DNA from: Anarhynchus alexandrinus
Lineage: Eukaryota > Chordata > Aves > Charadriiformes > Charadriidae
Reading direction: 5' to 3'
Assembly (NCBI GenBank): GCA_008711295.1
Contig: VUYV01000179.1
Location: 451,824 to 515,823 of the forward strand
Length of the DNA: 64,000 nucleotides
Shown: in pieces, positions 1 through 10,910 of the stretch
Numbering within the stretch: the first letter of the stretch is position 1
Layout: every line of letters starts with the position of its first letter
Notes under the pieces: model-generated
The model's input: only the letters and a program-made list of their open reading frames with translations
Told to the model about the DNA's origin: nothing
The model's database searches: none
Position numbers and translations under genes: made by a program

Positions 1-229
1 CTTTAATTTCATCATCAGTTTCTACGTGGGCTACAAATCAGCCCAGCATTTTCAGGAATAAACTTTTGCAGATACCTGGTGAAATCCTGGCTTAAGAGAA
101 GTCAAAGAAAAATTCATTTTAACTTAAAACAGAGGAGAATTTCACCTTTTGTGGTTCAGACTAAGAACATCGATTGCCATAGCCACAAACTAGTCATACC
201 TCAAATAGACCATGTAATTTTAGCAAGTG

Positions 230-254
230 ATTCCACACTAGTCATGTGTGGAAT
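230..254. repeat. Short perfect inverted repeat (9-bp stem, 7-nt loop)
   Basis: Bases 230-238 (attccacac) are the exact reverse complement of 246-254 (gtgtggaat), with a 7-base spacer. It lies just upstream of the ancient CR1 relic. A stem of this size arises by chance at this scale, so no function is assigned. Confidence 0.6.
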
Positions 255-276
255 TAAAGTACATATTTGAAAAAGG

Positions 277-460
277 TGTCCACTCTTGATGTAAAGACTT
301 CAAGTGACAGAATCACATCCCTTGATAAACTGTTCCAGTGGTTAGTTACTGTCATTGCTGAAATACAGGCTTTTGCTTGAATTTGGCAAGCCTCACTTTT
401 CACCCACTGAATCCTGATATCCCTTTATCTAGTGGATTAAAAAGCAGTGTAGGAACAGAA
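277..460 (-). mobile_element. Ancient CR1 LINE relic (3' ORF2 region)
   Basis: Strongly diverged remnant. Read on the plus strand it follows the reverse complement of an old amniote CR1: a 'cttgatgtaaagacttcaag' block, then 'cccttgataaactgttcca', then 'gtggttagttactgtcattg', and at the end 'gaatcctgatatcccttta'. These blocks come in the order expected for the end of ORF2 of an old CR1 group shared by birds and turtles. No open frame survives and the terminal repeat is not present. The family assignment is from remembered consensus blocks, not an alignment. Confidence 0.65.
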
Positions 461-1334
461 AAATGGTCCAGTGCATTAGTTTCCTTCTCCCCACTTTACA
501 GGCATTGATTATTGCCCATTAGTAGTAGGTAGGATATATTGTAACAGATCTAGTTAAGTTTCTTGTGTCAGATACTTCCATAAGGTTGTGTGAGGTCCCA
601 ATCTAAAGGAGGTTTGTGCTAGAAACTTCTTTTAGCCTGCATGCCATAGTCCAAGGTCGCAGTTTCTTTTTCCACCTAGGAATTTTTCTACTGTGCTTTC
701 ACTAACCGTGGATGCTTCTGCTACTACAGCAGTCTTTCCCACTATAGAAGACTGTGTCTTTCTACCTCCTGTCTAGAGCTCCCTGTGGTGCCTTTACAAT
801 TTTTCCTTTTAAAAATCCTTCTTTGAACCCTTAAACTCTTCACACATCACCTCAGTCCCTCTGACCTTCTTGAAGTATTTCTGGATCTCCAGTCCCTTTT
901 TTTTCAGGGAGGTAAGAAAAATTTAGTATTCCTGGCTTGCTTCAGCTGCAGTAAATGACCAGTTAAGATTTAGTGACCAGCTATTGCCACTAGTTTGACA
1001 ATAACGTAGCACAACCATTATAAGCAGTATTTGGCAAGTACACACATAAATGTATCCAAGATTATAATAGGCCCATATTAGCAGCTTCAGAAGACTGACC
1101 AGAATTCATTAATGTGCAGTCAGAACTCTCAATTCATCATGGTGGGGCAGAAATGGGAATTTTCTCCCCTGTTCTAAGACACAGGGTTGGGTGAATATAT
1201 CTGAGATTCTTCCAGAACCACAGCCATTCTAATTTTCTTGCCAATCCTGTCCCAGCTTTATATCTGCTGTGACCTGGAGAAGTAAATCCTATAGCCTTGT
1301 AAAAAAATATACTCTGGGCTTTGCTTTGGAGGGC
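461..1334. other. No recognisable gene or repeat
   Basis: AT-rich sequence with scattered pyrimidine-rich patches (about 770-900). I see no convincing open frame, repeat terminus or RNA gene. Any transposon remnant here is too diverged to recognise by eye. Confidence 0.5.
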
Positions 1335-1697
1335 ATAGTACAAGAGGTTGAGAGAAGTGGATTTGTTTTGCCTTAAGAGTGTAAGTTTAGCAAGAGGTCA
1401 TATTGCTGTCTTCAACTATCTGACGGGAGAATATAGATGGGACAGAGTCAGACTCTTCTTGGATGAGCACAGGGAAAAGACAAGGGACAACAGACACAAA
1501 CTGAAATCCAGGAAATTCCAATTAAATATGAGGAAAAGATTTTCTCCATGACAGGCTATCAAATCTCCATTCTTTGAGATATTCAAAGCTTGACTGGACA
1601 AGGCCATGTGCAGCATTTAAACTTGCTTTAAAGGAGGTTGGAGCAGACACCTTCACAGGTCCCGTACAAGCTAAATTATTCTGTGATTCCACGATAA
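1335..1697 (+). mobile_element. Mid-aged, decayed CR1 LINE 3' end
   Basis: Follows the CR1 ORF2 C-terminal block in order: a decayed 'ctcattgctctcttcaact' equivalent near 1400, 'acctgaaaggag' equivalent near 1420, the frame segment ending in F-Q-L-N-M-R-K-R-F-S near 1530-1550, then a 3' UTR with 'aggaggttggagcagac' and a degenerate terminus 'attattctgtgattcc' at about 1676-1691. The short plus-strand open frame at 1348-1551 is a piece of ORF2, not a host gene. Divergence is clearly higher than in the copies at 19.6 or 56.4 kb, so this is an older insertion. Confidence 0.75.
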
Positions 1698-1926
1698 TCT
1701 TTTTCTGAATTCATTTTCCTATGTCATTATTTCTTTTGCATGGTCTTTCTGTATTCAAGACTAGATACAGCATTTTAAAAAAGAAAACACCCGTGTGACT
1801 GTTGGTGTTGTGAAAAGTGCTCAGCGGGCAGCTCAAAGCACTGCTGTTCTATCTACCTATAGATAGGCTAGTTGTAGGTCCAAGTTCCCATGCCTACCTC
1901 ACCTTTAGTAGACCACCATGTAAAGT

Positions 1927-2003
1927 GGTGTATACTTACTTCGGGCTGAATATTAATTAGAAATCTAAATGTAAAAGGTATTCTATTTGTACTGCCCATT
2001 AAT
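1927..2003. repeat. Left copy of a perfect 77-bp direct repeat
   Basis: Identical base for base to 2104-2180. Both begin ggtgtatacttact and end ctgcccattaat. The left copy is followed directly by the CR1 3' terminus at 2004; the right copy continues into unrelated flank (acatgattt). Either a very long target-site duplication or, more likely, redundant assembly ends around the N at 2103. Confidence 0.95.
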
Positions 2004-2092
2004 CATAGAATCATAGAATCATAGAATTAGTGAGGTTGGAAGGGACCTTTAAGATCATCAAGTCCAACCGTTAACCTACCCTGAAGAGAGAA
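2004..2092 (-). mobile_element. Short, severely 5'-truncated CR1 3' end
   Basis: Starts with three copies of the CR1 terminal repeat in reverse complement (atcatagaatcatagaatca), followed by the standard 'gttggaagggacctttaagatcatcaagtccaacc' region (split over 2034-2070), and stops after about 90 bases in 'ctgaagagag' and a run of A. It appears young because the terminal region is close to consensus. The 5' boundary cannot be trusted: the A run ends in a single N at 2103, so part of the element may be missing from the assembly. Confidence 0.85.
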
Positions 2093-2102
2093 AAAAAAAA
2101 AA

Positions 2103-2103
2103 N
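2103..2103. other. Single ambiguous base (N) at a sequence junction
   Basis: The only non-ACGT base noticed in the window. It follows a 12-base A run and immediately precedes the second copy of the 77-bp direct repeat, so it most likely marks a joined contig end rather than a single unsure base call. Confidence 0.8.
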
Positions 2104-2180
2104 GGTGTATACTTACTTCGGGCTGAATATTAATTAGAAATCTAAATGTAAAAGGTATTCTATTTGTACTGCCCATTAAT
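2104..2180. repeat. Right copy of a perfect 77-bp direct repeat
   Basis: Exact copy of 1927-2003, placed directly after the N. See the left copy for interpretation. Confidence 0.95.
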
Positions 2181-2619
2181 ACATGATTTGGTTAATATGT
2201 ATCAATTTATTGATGGAAAAACAGCTTTATAGAATTCTGATTTCCCTCCAAAACTCTCTATTGAAAGATTCCTAATTTTAACTTATTGAACTCATCTGCC
2301 GATGAACCAGAGTAAAATATTTTTTTGACCTTTTTATTCTCTTGTCTAGTGTTATACCAAAGCGCTTCAGAGAATATTTTAATCAAATACAGGAGCTTGT
2401 GTAACTCTTAAGATTAATAGTTTGCGTTTGCCAATACTTTAAGTGCCATTGTGTTAACAAACATTGAAAAGTTAATTACAAGAATACATTATGTGACACA
2501 GAACTTATATATATATTTCAATGAATAAAAAGCTGTTTGTTTTTTTTTTTCCCCAGAACTATGAAGCAAGAAACAAAAAGGGTGGACAATAAATAACCAC
2601 ACATAAAAAAACACAAGGC

Positions 2620-2895
2620 AGGATTTTTCATAGATTTTAGGCACAAAAAGGACTAATATCATCATCTCAGTTGCCCTGCAGCTTAAGAGGCTTCAAATTT
2701 CACCTCCTGACTCTTGCATAGAACCAACAACTAGTTATTCAAATAAGACATATATATGTTCAAATAAGACAATACTCTCTCTTCAGAGAATATCCAGGCA
2801 TTACTTCAAAACTTCACATGACAGAAGATCAGTCATATCCTTAGGTAAATTCTTCCAGTGGTCAATTATTTTCACAATAAGAATGTAGAGGGTTG
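2620..2895 (-). mobile_element. Ancient CR1 LINE relic
   Basis: Reverse-complement CR1 blocks in order: 'aaaaaggactaatatcatcatctca' at about 2645-2669 (old form of '..gatcatctagtctgacc'), 'agaatatccaggcattac' at 2787, and 'ccttaggtaaattcttccagtggtcaattattttcac' spread over 2840-2875. This is the same old subfamily as the relics at 277-460, 17700-17905, 56030-56170 and 62705-62835. A small internal direct repeat (ttcaaataagaca at about 2738 and 2759) interrupts it. No coding capacity remains. Confidence 0.6.
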
Positions 2896-4479
2896 TTTCA
2901 TGCTTGGATGTTTGTGGCTCTCTAGCAAAACAAGGGAGGGCTTGTCATAGGCACTCGTCCCAAGATGGAAAATGAAGTAATAGTGTCTAACTACCCTTTA
3001 CTGCATAGCCACATCATTCAAGTGCTCACCTGGGAATGGGAGATCAAGGTTTAATACTCTCATCTTGCTGAGAGTGCTCTGTTCATACAGTGAAGCTTAT
3101 TTTACTATAGGGCACTCACAGTCTTTCCAGTTGGTGCTGTTTATTAAACCAATGTGAGAGAATAAGGGAAAATAACTCCATAATTTAGGGATTAGAAACT
3201 AATCTAGAATGCCAGGATGTGAGTCCTAATTTCAATGAATATGTAACCACCATGAAATCAAGTGGAGCGCTGTCAGTGGGATAACTTCAGAGAAAGGCAT
3301 AACATAACCGCATATTGCAAGTTAACTGGGAAACACTTGTGAGTAATGAGAGATCTGGGATTGAATATCCACAAGTAAAGAAGAAAATTGAATTACATGC
3401 CCTACCTCTTGTTCGAGTGCCTAGAACGGTGGATTACTGACTAAAAGACAGGTGATGTTCCTTCCTTCGATGTGTCCAATTGGTGCCCAGAGAATTTAAA
3501 CCAGGTCTAGATTGCAAATTTCACTCAAAACTAGTTGGCTTCTTTTTGCAGGTAGTGAAAGTAAGAGCTATTTTTCATCTTTCTATACTGAAATATGGAA
3601 CCTCTCAACATGAAGTAGAAATTACAGTAAATGCATCTATTCAGCTGAAATTTAGACCAGGTTTGGTAAAGAGTATTAAAAAGTCATGTAAAGGAGGTAA
3701 AACGGATGGTAACGTGGTCTGGGAATGATTCTTTCCTGTATTACTAGTCAAGTCCAACATAATGGATTTCAGTGCGACTCCATGCTTTTTCTTTTCTCTC
3801 ACTGATTTAATTTTAGCACAGTCCATTCAATTTCGATTTCATACATGTATGAAGAGGCAAAGGCTTTCTTTGCACAGTCTTGAAAGTGCAGATGTATTAA
3901 CTGTTTCTGAATTGATGCAGATCTCAAAGCTCAAATTCAAATTGTGCTGATCGTTTAAGAGAAACCCCACATAAATTGAGTATATAGTTCTTATTTATAT
4001 GTATGACAGGAGAGGAACAGCACCTCTGTCTTTCAGAAATTTGTCTATTCTCAATATCTATTATATCTTTAAAACAGAGACCTGAGCTACACTATTTCTA
4101 TTTACCAGTCTCTCTTTTCTAATTAACATGAATGTTCATTAAAAGTTCAATATACATTCTTGTATTTGAAAATAAAATAAATTTTTCAATGGAATTCATG
4201 TGTCCTATAGGAGTAGAGGAGTATACGTTTAATGGGCTGAAATGACAATAAATAGTAAGAATAAATAACACAATCTGCTTTGCCTTACTGTTGTATAAGC
4301 TATTCAAAACTTAACAGAAGTATTCTGGACTGAATAAGCTTTCAGCAGTGCGGTGTGCATAGAATTCATAAACAAGAAGGATTTCAAAGCTGTATAGAAA
4401 AAACAGTCAAATATCTGTAATCAATCCAGTTCTGTTAGATAATGAAGTTACCCAAAATTTGACGTAACATCTATAGATG

Positions 4480-4537
4480 CACACACACACAACCCTCTCT
4501 CCCTCTCTATATGCGTATATATCTCATATATATAGTG
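4480..4537. repeat. Compound microsatellite (CA)n-(CT)n-(TA)n
   Basis: A CA run (about six units) at 4480-4492 passes into CTCTCTCCCTCTCT and then into TATA-rich sequence with an alternating purine-pyrimidine pattern. Simple-sequence DNA with likely length polymorphism; no other role seen. Confidence 0.8.
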
Positions 4538-6905
4538 AAGTCCAACTGAATATAATAAGACTGATTATCTTTCTTATCCTAACCACTCTATAGAATATGC
4601 TAATGGAAATCATAGCACTGCCTTAGAATTCTGAAAATTTTTCTTAAAAACAGACATTACACTTGTGGTTTTTAGAGCACATTTTCCAGAGCCTTAGTAC
4701 ATTTTGAAAGGGATCAATCTTTTTTTTTTCCACAATAAGATCCTGATGTATTCAGAAAAAGGAAAAGAAGAAGACAGACAACGGGCCACAGATTATTTTA
4801 CAACTGAAAAACTAAATTGTGGACTTCTCTTAATAAGAAATCAAAGAAAATATATTCTTTGTTTTTCGTGTAACTTAAAACACTTACAATGTTCTGTCTT
4901 CTAATGCCAAATATAATACCAGTTGTAATTATTTATTTCCTCTGACCTTTTCACTAGTATTTAGTGACATTATCATTTTGACACATCTGGGTAAGATAAT
5001 TGCAAAATTAGTTGGTTTTTTTACAAACAAGAACCATCTTAAATTAATTTAGCCAAAGCAAGAGAGCTGTGTTTAGAAGTGCAGTCAGAGACTGACAAAT
5101 AAGTGCCTTGCCTTGAGTGAAGACCCAAACATAACAAGTAGGCATGTTTTCACAGGAAAGAAGCTAGGCAACTAGTTTCAGTGGTTCTAAATTATTATAC
5201 AACCATGAGGGAAGTAGGACAGATACATAAGGATTTGTTCCATTAAATTGTAAGGTTGTCATATATTGTCTTCCTATCTGTTTGCAAACCAGTGACTATA
5301 TTCCTCTACACAGGTAGAATTCTATATGTGATACATTGACAAAAAACACAGCATAAGCAGGACTGCCCCCTCTAAACTCTGCAGTAAAAGCTTCAATGAA
5401 CTTTAATCAGTACGTCCATTTTGGTTGAAATTCCAATATGAAGCATTTCACGCTATGGCGGACTGAGCAGTTCTATCACTTTGCACAAGAAAGTATTATC
5501 TACCAAAAAATCATATAGAGGTTGAGTGAAATACTCCCCCTACTTCCTATTGTGTCCTTAGTTTTGGTGGGGAGATGCTTAGCGCAAATAAGTATTGTGG
5601 GGAACTTTACAGTGGTTAAAATTATTTAAGGCAAGTTGATATCAAAGCAATGTCGACATTCCCTCCTATGTAACTGGGAGATATTTGCAGATAGAGATTT
5701 GAAATCACAAGTGGATTAATTTCCTACCCTCTCACTTCATAATTCTTTTTTCTAACATAATCAGTCAGTCTATACCTGATTTACATTTAGTAAAGTTTAT
5801 TGTGAATAATTATTTATGTGTAGACTCCATCAAGCATATTTTATTTCAATATCAATATATCCTCAATTAATTTTTTTTTCCACAAAGTACCTGCCTTGTA
5901 CAATTTATACACAAATGCTGAAGTAAATATATTTTAAAACAAAAATACATTGTCTGATCAGCAAATTAAACCTAGATGCAACTCAGAAAAACCTGTGTGA
6001 TCAACGGATAACATTATTACTGCACCAATGCCCCAATTAATTTCTCTACAGCATCTCTCATTGTAGATTGCTGTGTGAATAAATCATTTCTTTGAAAAAT
6101 TAAACAGCACACAGCAACACTAGATTGTCATAAGCAAGGAAAGCTGTGATGGTCATTAGCTGTTACAACATTTAATATTTAAAGAGCAGCAAGAAATTGC
6201 AGTGTTTTTTCATTTTTGCTTAGTCCAAAACTTGATAGCTGTTTTAAAATTTTATTTTTTTTTAAAATTTGAAATATGTGTTTAAACATTACTGGAAGTG
6301 AGTTTTTTTTACTACATTACATACCCTAATAATTGTTTTATAATTTAAAAATCTGTAATAATTTTGTGAAAAAATCATGTCCAAATAAAGGTTATTTTTC
6401 ATTCCCAGATTTTCAGCTGGTACTATTAGCTGTCATTTACTTTTGGGTCAAACACACCTCAGCAGTGCAAACCCTCAAATCTTTACATACATGTTGTAGT
6501 TATGTGCATTCAACTTTTATATGTGGGCTCTTTATGAGAAGATGAGTTGATTTAGGTCACACAGACAATTATCTTCAGCTGTTCATAGTTTGCAGCAAGT
6601 CCTACTTTCTTTTCAATCCTCAGTCTATTGAATCTTTGCATGATATGAATGAATTGCATTATGTAAAATGCAAAAGACAAATATAATGGCTGTATTACAA
6701 TGGCTAAGCACATAGCTCAGATGTCACCACATACCTCCATATACTTCCATCCTAAAAAGCACTTAAAAATTCACATTTTGTGTGAGTTGAGACAAAAATT
6801 ACCTTTTGTTGGGCTGTGTCTAGTCATATCAAGGTAATATGACTATGAAAGTAAGTATCACCCTACTGATAGTTATACTATTTATATTTAGTTCAGAGAC
6901 CTCTG

Positions 6906-6922
6906 AAAAAAAAAAAAAAAAA
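6906..6922. repeat. A17 homopolymer run
   Basis: Seventeen consecutive A with no element recognised upstream, so it is treated as simple sequence rather than the tail of a retroposed copy. Confidence 0.85.
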
Positions 6923-7163
6923 GAAAAAGGTTTTAAAAATCCTGGAATAACTAATCCCGCTGGTCCATCATACTGAAATGTTGAGGAGCTGAATTATTTG
7001 ATCCAGTATCACTTGCATCAATGTAGAAAGGGAACGTTTTCTGTTCATCTTCTCCTGAGCTTCAGAATGGGCACACAGTTTTCATCACAAATTGCCTCAT
7101 AAATAAGGAATCTCAGTTATCAAAATCTTTAAGGCATGTCACACCGTATGCCTTATCTCATTG

Positions 7164-7188
7164 AAACATCCCATGCCATGGGATGTTT
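7164..7188. repeat. Perfect 25-nt palindrome with 12-bp arms
   Basis: Left arm aaacatcccatg (7164-7175), one central base c (7176), right arm catgggatgttt (7177-7188). The arms are perfect reverse complements, with two overlapping CATG sites at the centre. It is isolated: no transposon terminus or second copy was seen near it. It could be a cruciform-prone site, a dimeric protein-binding site, or chance. Confidence 0.85.
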
Positions 7189-8954
7189 TGAAGAACATCA
7201 GTGCCCATTCAAAACTTCAAAATGTTGCACAGCTCTGTGTTATGTCATTCTTAAAGGTAGCCAGAAGTTATTGTCCTATCGCTGTTTCATTTTTCCAAAG
7301 GGCAGTTTTATCATTCTCATGATTTGGCACAACCATTTAAAAGGAAAACCTCCCAAAAAGTTCATAACTGCCTTCTTTTTTCATTCAAGCATCATGCAGT
7401 GACTGCTTTCCCTTTTTCATGAACAGCCGAGTCCTGTAGCCTGTGATCACGGCTCAAACAAAACACCATGGGCATCACTGAGTACCTTCTTGGAGCACAG
7501 AAGTAACCACCCCTGGTGCGCAGAGCAGTTACATTTGCTGGGCTTGTTCAGCAGCATTTTACATCGTGATCATACCACAAACTCCTCCACTGGCCTTTCT
7601 TACCTGACTGAAATGCTTCGCAATTTTAGGCAATTTTGACTAATGCCTTAGAAATTACAGAAGCTTGCAGTCATTCGATTCCTTTATTTCAGAGTCTTCG
7701 TATTCTCAGAAGGCTATTCAAAATGATAATTCAGTGGTGGAGCAGGCCACCAATCTGTATACATTGTATGAATATGAAAATTTCAGTTAGCCTTGGGTGT
7801 ATTTTGCATTGGTATCATCTTGTTTAAAATTGCTTTTGCGTAGCCAGTTGCTGCAGCCCAGAAACAATTTGCCAGTTAAGACCTTAACCCACACATGACC
7901 TGAGAGGAGACAGAAGAATAGAGGACTCAGTCTGTGTGAACAGCTACTGAATAAGAACGGTCATTTCACCCTTAGTAGTTAGCAGTAAAGTGCAAACTGG
8001 GCACTATGGAGTTAAGGTGGGATAGTTGCACAAGACCTAAAGGCAACATAAAGCTGCAGAAAATGGCTTGACCAAAATAACTGAGACATGAGGCAGAAAC
8101 CATTCAGCAAATTGGAAATTGTGAGTCATTAATGATGCATATTGTTCAATTTACAAATTAAATTAATTGTGTTAAAAGTTCATGGTTGTGAGTCAAGTAA
8201 TTTTTCAGAGTACGCATCATATTTAGAACCATTAAGGAGTTTCTATGGATGGAAAGTGAGCTGTTATTTGATGATTATGTCTCTTTCCTAAGAACCTTAA
8301 ATTAAATTTTTAAAATGTCAGGCAAATTACCCGTGTGCGCATTTCTGAGGCACAAAAACCTTTTAAGGATGTTATTTCTTCATCTGGTAAGACCCACTAT
8401 GCCTGAATATATGCAGCACGGTACAGCATCTGGCCTTTTAAGCATTAAAAGCTTCTGAAACTTCTCAGAGGATAAAGTCATTATGAGGTGTATTTTAAAA
8501 TTAATCCAATAAATTAACCAAGAGCTTATTCAATTTAATTTACATTTACTTTTTTTTTCTGGTCCATAGCTGTGAAAGAAAGAAAAAAACCCCCAACATT
8601 GCTTCTGTTCCCTGTTCATTAACTACTGCACTGCAAGTGTCTGGATGGCAAGCACGTAACATTCACTTAACAGCATTCTTTCTTTCGAGGCATTAATTTG
8701 TTGGTTTGTTGTGTTGTTTATTTTTAATAGCTATTTACTTTTTGCAGACCAGTACAAAGGGAATATATTCTTTGAATGTGTTAGTGTTTTACTCACGTAT
8801 TTACATTTTATGCATGCAGGAAATATAATACATGATAAAAGATCTTACTTGAGAGAAATGCATATGGTGTGTTCTTGTTTTGTATTACATTTCGCTCTGT
8901 GGTCCTGGTTGTATCAGCTTCTTTTAGGTGACGTGATGGTTTCAGTTTAGAAGA

Positions 8955-9150
8955 CAGATTTTCATCTGGAAGCTGGAGAAAGCTGTATCTCGAAGTTCAT
9001 CATCTTATTTCTGCTTAGACAGTGAAATTAGCTGCCAGAGGAGTTTGTGAAATTGCTTTCACTGGAAGTATTCAGAACAAAACTCACCATTAAACTGGGG
9101 AAGTTTGCAGAGAGTGAAATCGGTTATATGATTAAGTGGCAGACACCTAG
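8955..9150 (+). mobile_element. Probable ancient CR1 relic (end of ORF2)
   Basis: The run 'gctgccagaggagtttgtg' (9030-9050), followed by 'ttcactggaagtattcagaac' (9058-9078), matches in order the CR1 block that normally reads 'gctgcc..gggaggttgtgga..tc..tcactggaagt.ttcaa..a'. Flanking parts are too diverged to place. The call rests on one block only. Confidence 0.45.
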
Positions 9151-10824
9151 GGAGATGCAGGAAGATTTCTCACCAAGCTACAGCACATAGTTCACCTCGG
9201 CCGGTGTTTCTTTATAATCCCCAAGTCACAGTCTCTGTGGAAATACTCTGGTACAGAAAGGCAGTGCCGCTTTTCTGATTCGAAGTCTGATTCTATTCTA
9301 ACTTAGCTACCAGCACTCTTCCCTGGCCCTATAAACAGGAGACAGAGTGTAGGTTTTTATAAGCAGCAGGAGTAAAACAAACAAACAAAAAAAGAGATTC
9401 TGCAAGCATCCCAGCGTGAAGAGTCCTAAGGCAAGTGCCAGAGGAGCAAGGTAGAACAAGAAGGCCCTTTATGGTGAGTTTAAAACACCGTCAGGATGAA
9501 TTGCCTTTGAAACCCATTAAAACCTTTTCAAATGCAGACAATTTCATGAAGTTAGTCCAGTCTCCTGAGCCTCCAGGAAACCATCTGCCAATGGTACCCA
9601 ACACTCATGGGCCAATGAGCACTGATGTTTAGCAAAAACTGCGCTGCAAGAAACACTACAGTTTAATACCCCTCAGTGGCTATTTTTTTTTTTTTTTTTT
9701 AGTAAAAAGCTCTTTAACTGTCCAGTGACTATGAGCAGCATTGGCTCACAAGCCGTGAGATGATAACATCCGATTCTTCAGTACAAACCTGGCATTTCTG
9801 TCTATGTGCTAAGTGGCTGTTATTCCAAAGCAAAGATTTCTGTTTTGCAGGAGTGACTCGCAGGAAACAGTTGGGTGGAAGACTATAAATATTCATTCCG
9901 AAAATGCCAGAATATGTCAGTCTCACCAGCCTGTTTCAAAATTAAAGCATACTGCTTGTATTGAAGAATGGAGTCCAGGATACTGGGTAATGAAAGCTGC
10001 CCTCCCCTTTACTTGGAAACAGAGCTGAGCAGTCACTGTTGTCTTGCCATTCTGACATGGAAATTTAAAACCAAGGTGCTTCACCTTAAACACATCTTGG
10101 GAATCTTTCATGTGAAAAATCACACCAGCATGTGCTAAAATATGGTGGTATTAGATGTCACTGCATGAACAGGGTGCGGGGGTGCTATTTTTTATTCAGT
10201 CTGGCAAGCGAAAAAGATGGATACTGAGTTAATAATTAGTTCCAGGATTAAACACGCCTCTTTCTTAGCTTCACGCTGGATGGCACTTTCATGTTTTATA
10301 AATTCCTACTGTCTATGTTTGAGGAGGTGTGGATTTTTATTTTTTTTATTTTCACCCATGTCTGTTGTGACTAACTTAAGGGGAAGGCAAAAACATTTAT
10401 TTTTCCTTTTACTTCACAAAATGATTGATTTGTTCAGAAAGCAACAGCTATCGGCAGATTTTAACTGTGACTGCTTGAAAAATTGAAATAACAGTTAAAA
10501 TGTTTAGCTTGGTGCATGTATTCTGGGTGGTTCACACTTTTAATGCATCCACAGGTATATTTTTACAAATATTCTTACAGATGATAATTCTTTCCACAGA
10601 AATTATTATTATATTAGTATTGATTAGTAGCAAATGGAATACCATATGCAAGCAGCATGCAGATTGCTGCCAAACAGATAACTCAGCTCTCCTCTACAGG
10701 ATAATAATGAAAAGATAGAGATAAATTTCTATAGTGCATGGCTGTTGGTGCTCCCAAGCTTTATTGATGTCATTTGGAGAGCGGAAAAACAGAGGAGGGT
10801 CTGGATATGTGGCAACTCACTGGA
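9151..10824. other. No recognised gene; one T18 run
   Basis: Unique-looking sequence with an 18-base T run at 9683-9700. An open frame at 9435-9632 (65 codons) contains a donor-like ATGGTGAGTTT near 9471, but there is no supporting acceptor or family similarity, so no exon is called. Confidence 0.45.
9683..9700. repeat. T18 homopolymer run
   Basis: Eighteen consecutive T. On the minus strand this would be a poly-A tail, but no retroposed body is recognisable on the higher-coordinate side. Confidence 0.85.
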
Positions 10825-10910
10825 GTTCCCTACTCTGCAACATATTTCCTGGATGACCTTGGCACGTCATTAAGCATCTTTGGTCTCACCTGTACAGTAT
10901 AGTGGGAGCA
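10825..10910 (+). mobile_element. MIR-like SINE relic (core and post-core part)
   Basis: The order 'ctctgcaac ... tgaccttggcacgtcattaagcatctttggtctca' then 'cctgtacagtatagtggga' follows the MIR consensus block 'ctctgccactt...tgaccttgggcaagt.acttaacctctctg.gcctcagtttcc.catctgtaaaatggg'. Known background: MIRs are tRNA-derived SINEs active in early amniotes and survive in birds as few, strongly diverged copies. The match covers about 80 bases; the tRNA head and the LINE-related tail are not seen. Chance similarity cannot be ruled out without an alignment. Confidence 0.5.

Larger units (their letters stand above)
2896..8954. other. Six kilobases without recognisable young repeats or genes
   Basis: AT-rich unique sequence. 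Visible landmarks are a mixed CA / CTCTCC / TATA microsatellite at 4480-4537, a 17-base A run at 6906-6922, a 25-nt perfect palindrome at 7164-7188, and a stretch near 8090-8340 with several TAATTA-type and ATGCATAT-type motifs. Open frames here are at most 88 codons and resemble no known family. The absence of CR1 3' ends over this length contrasts with 19.6-24.4 kb. Confidence 0.5.

Noticed and set aside
9435..9632. 65-codon frame with a donor-like ATGGTGAGTTT
   Set aside because: A donor-like word alone is common; no acceptor at a sensible distance and no similarity.
9683..9700. Poly-T run as the tail of a minus-strand processed pseudogene
   Set aside because: No gene-like body or target duplication next to it. 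The same applies to the A or T runs at 6906, 41061, 51055, 55580 and 57131.
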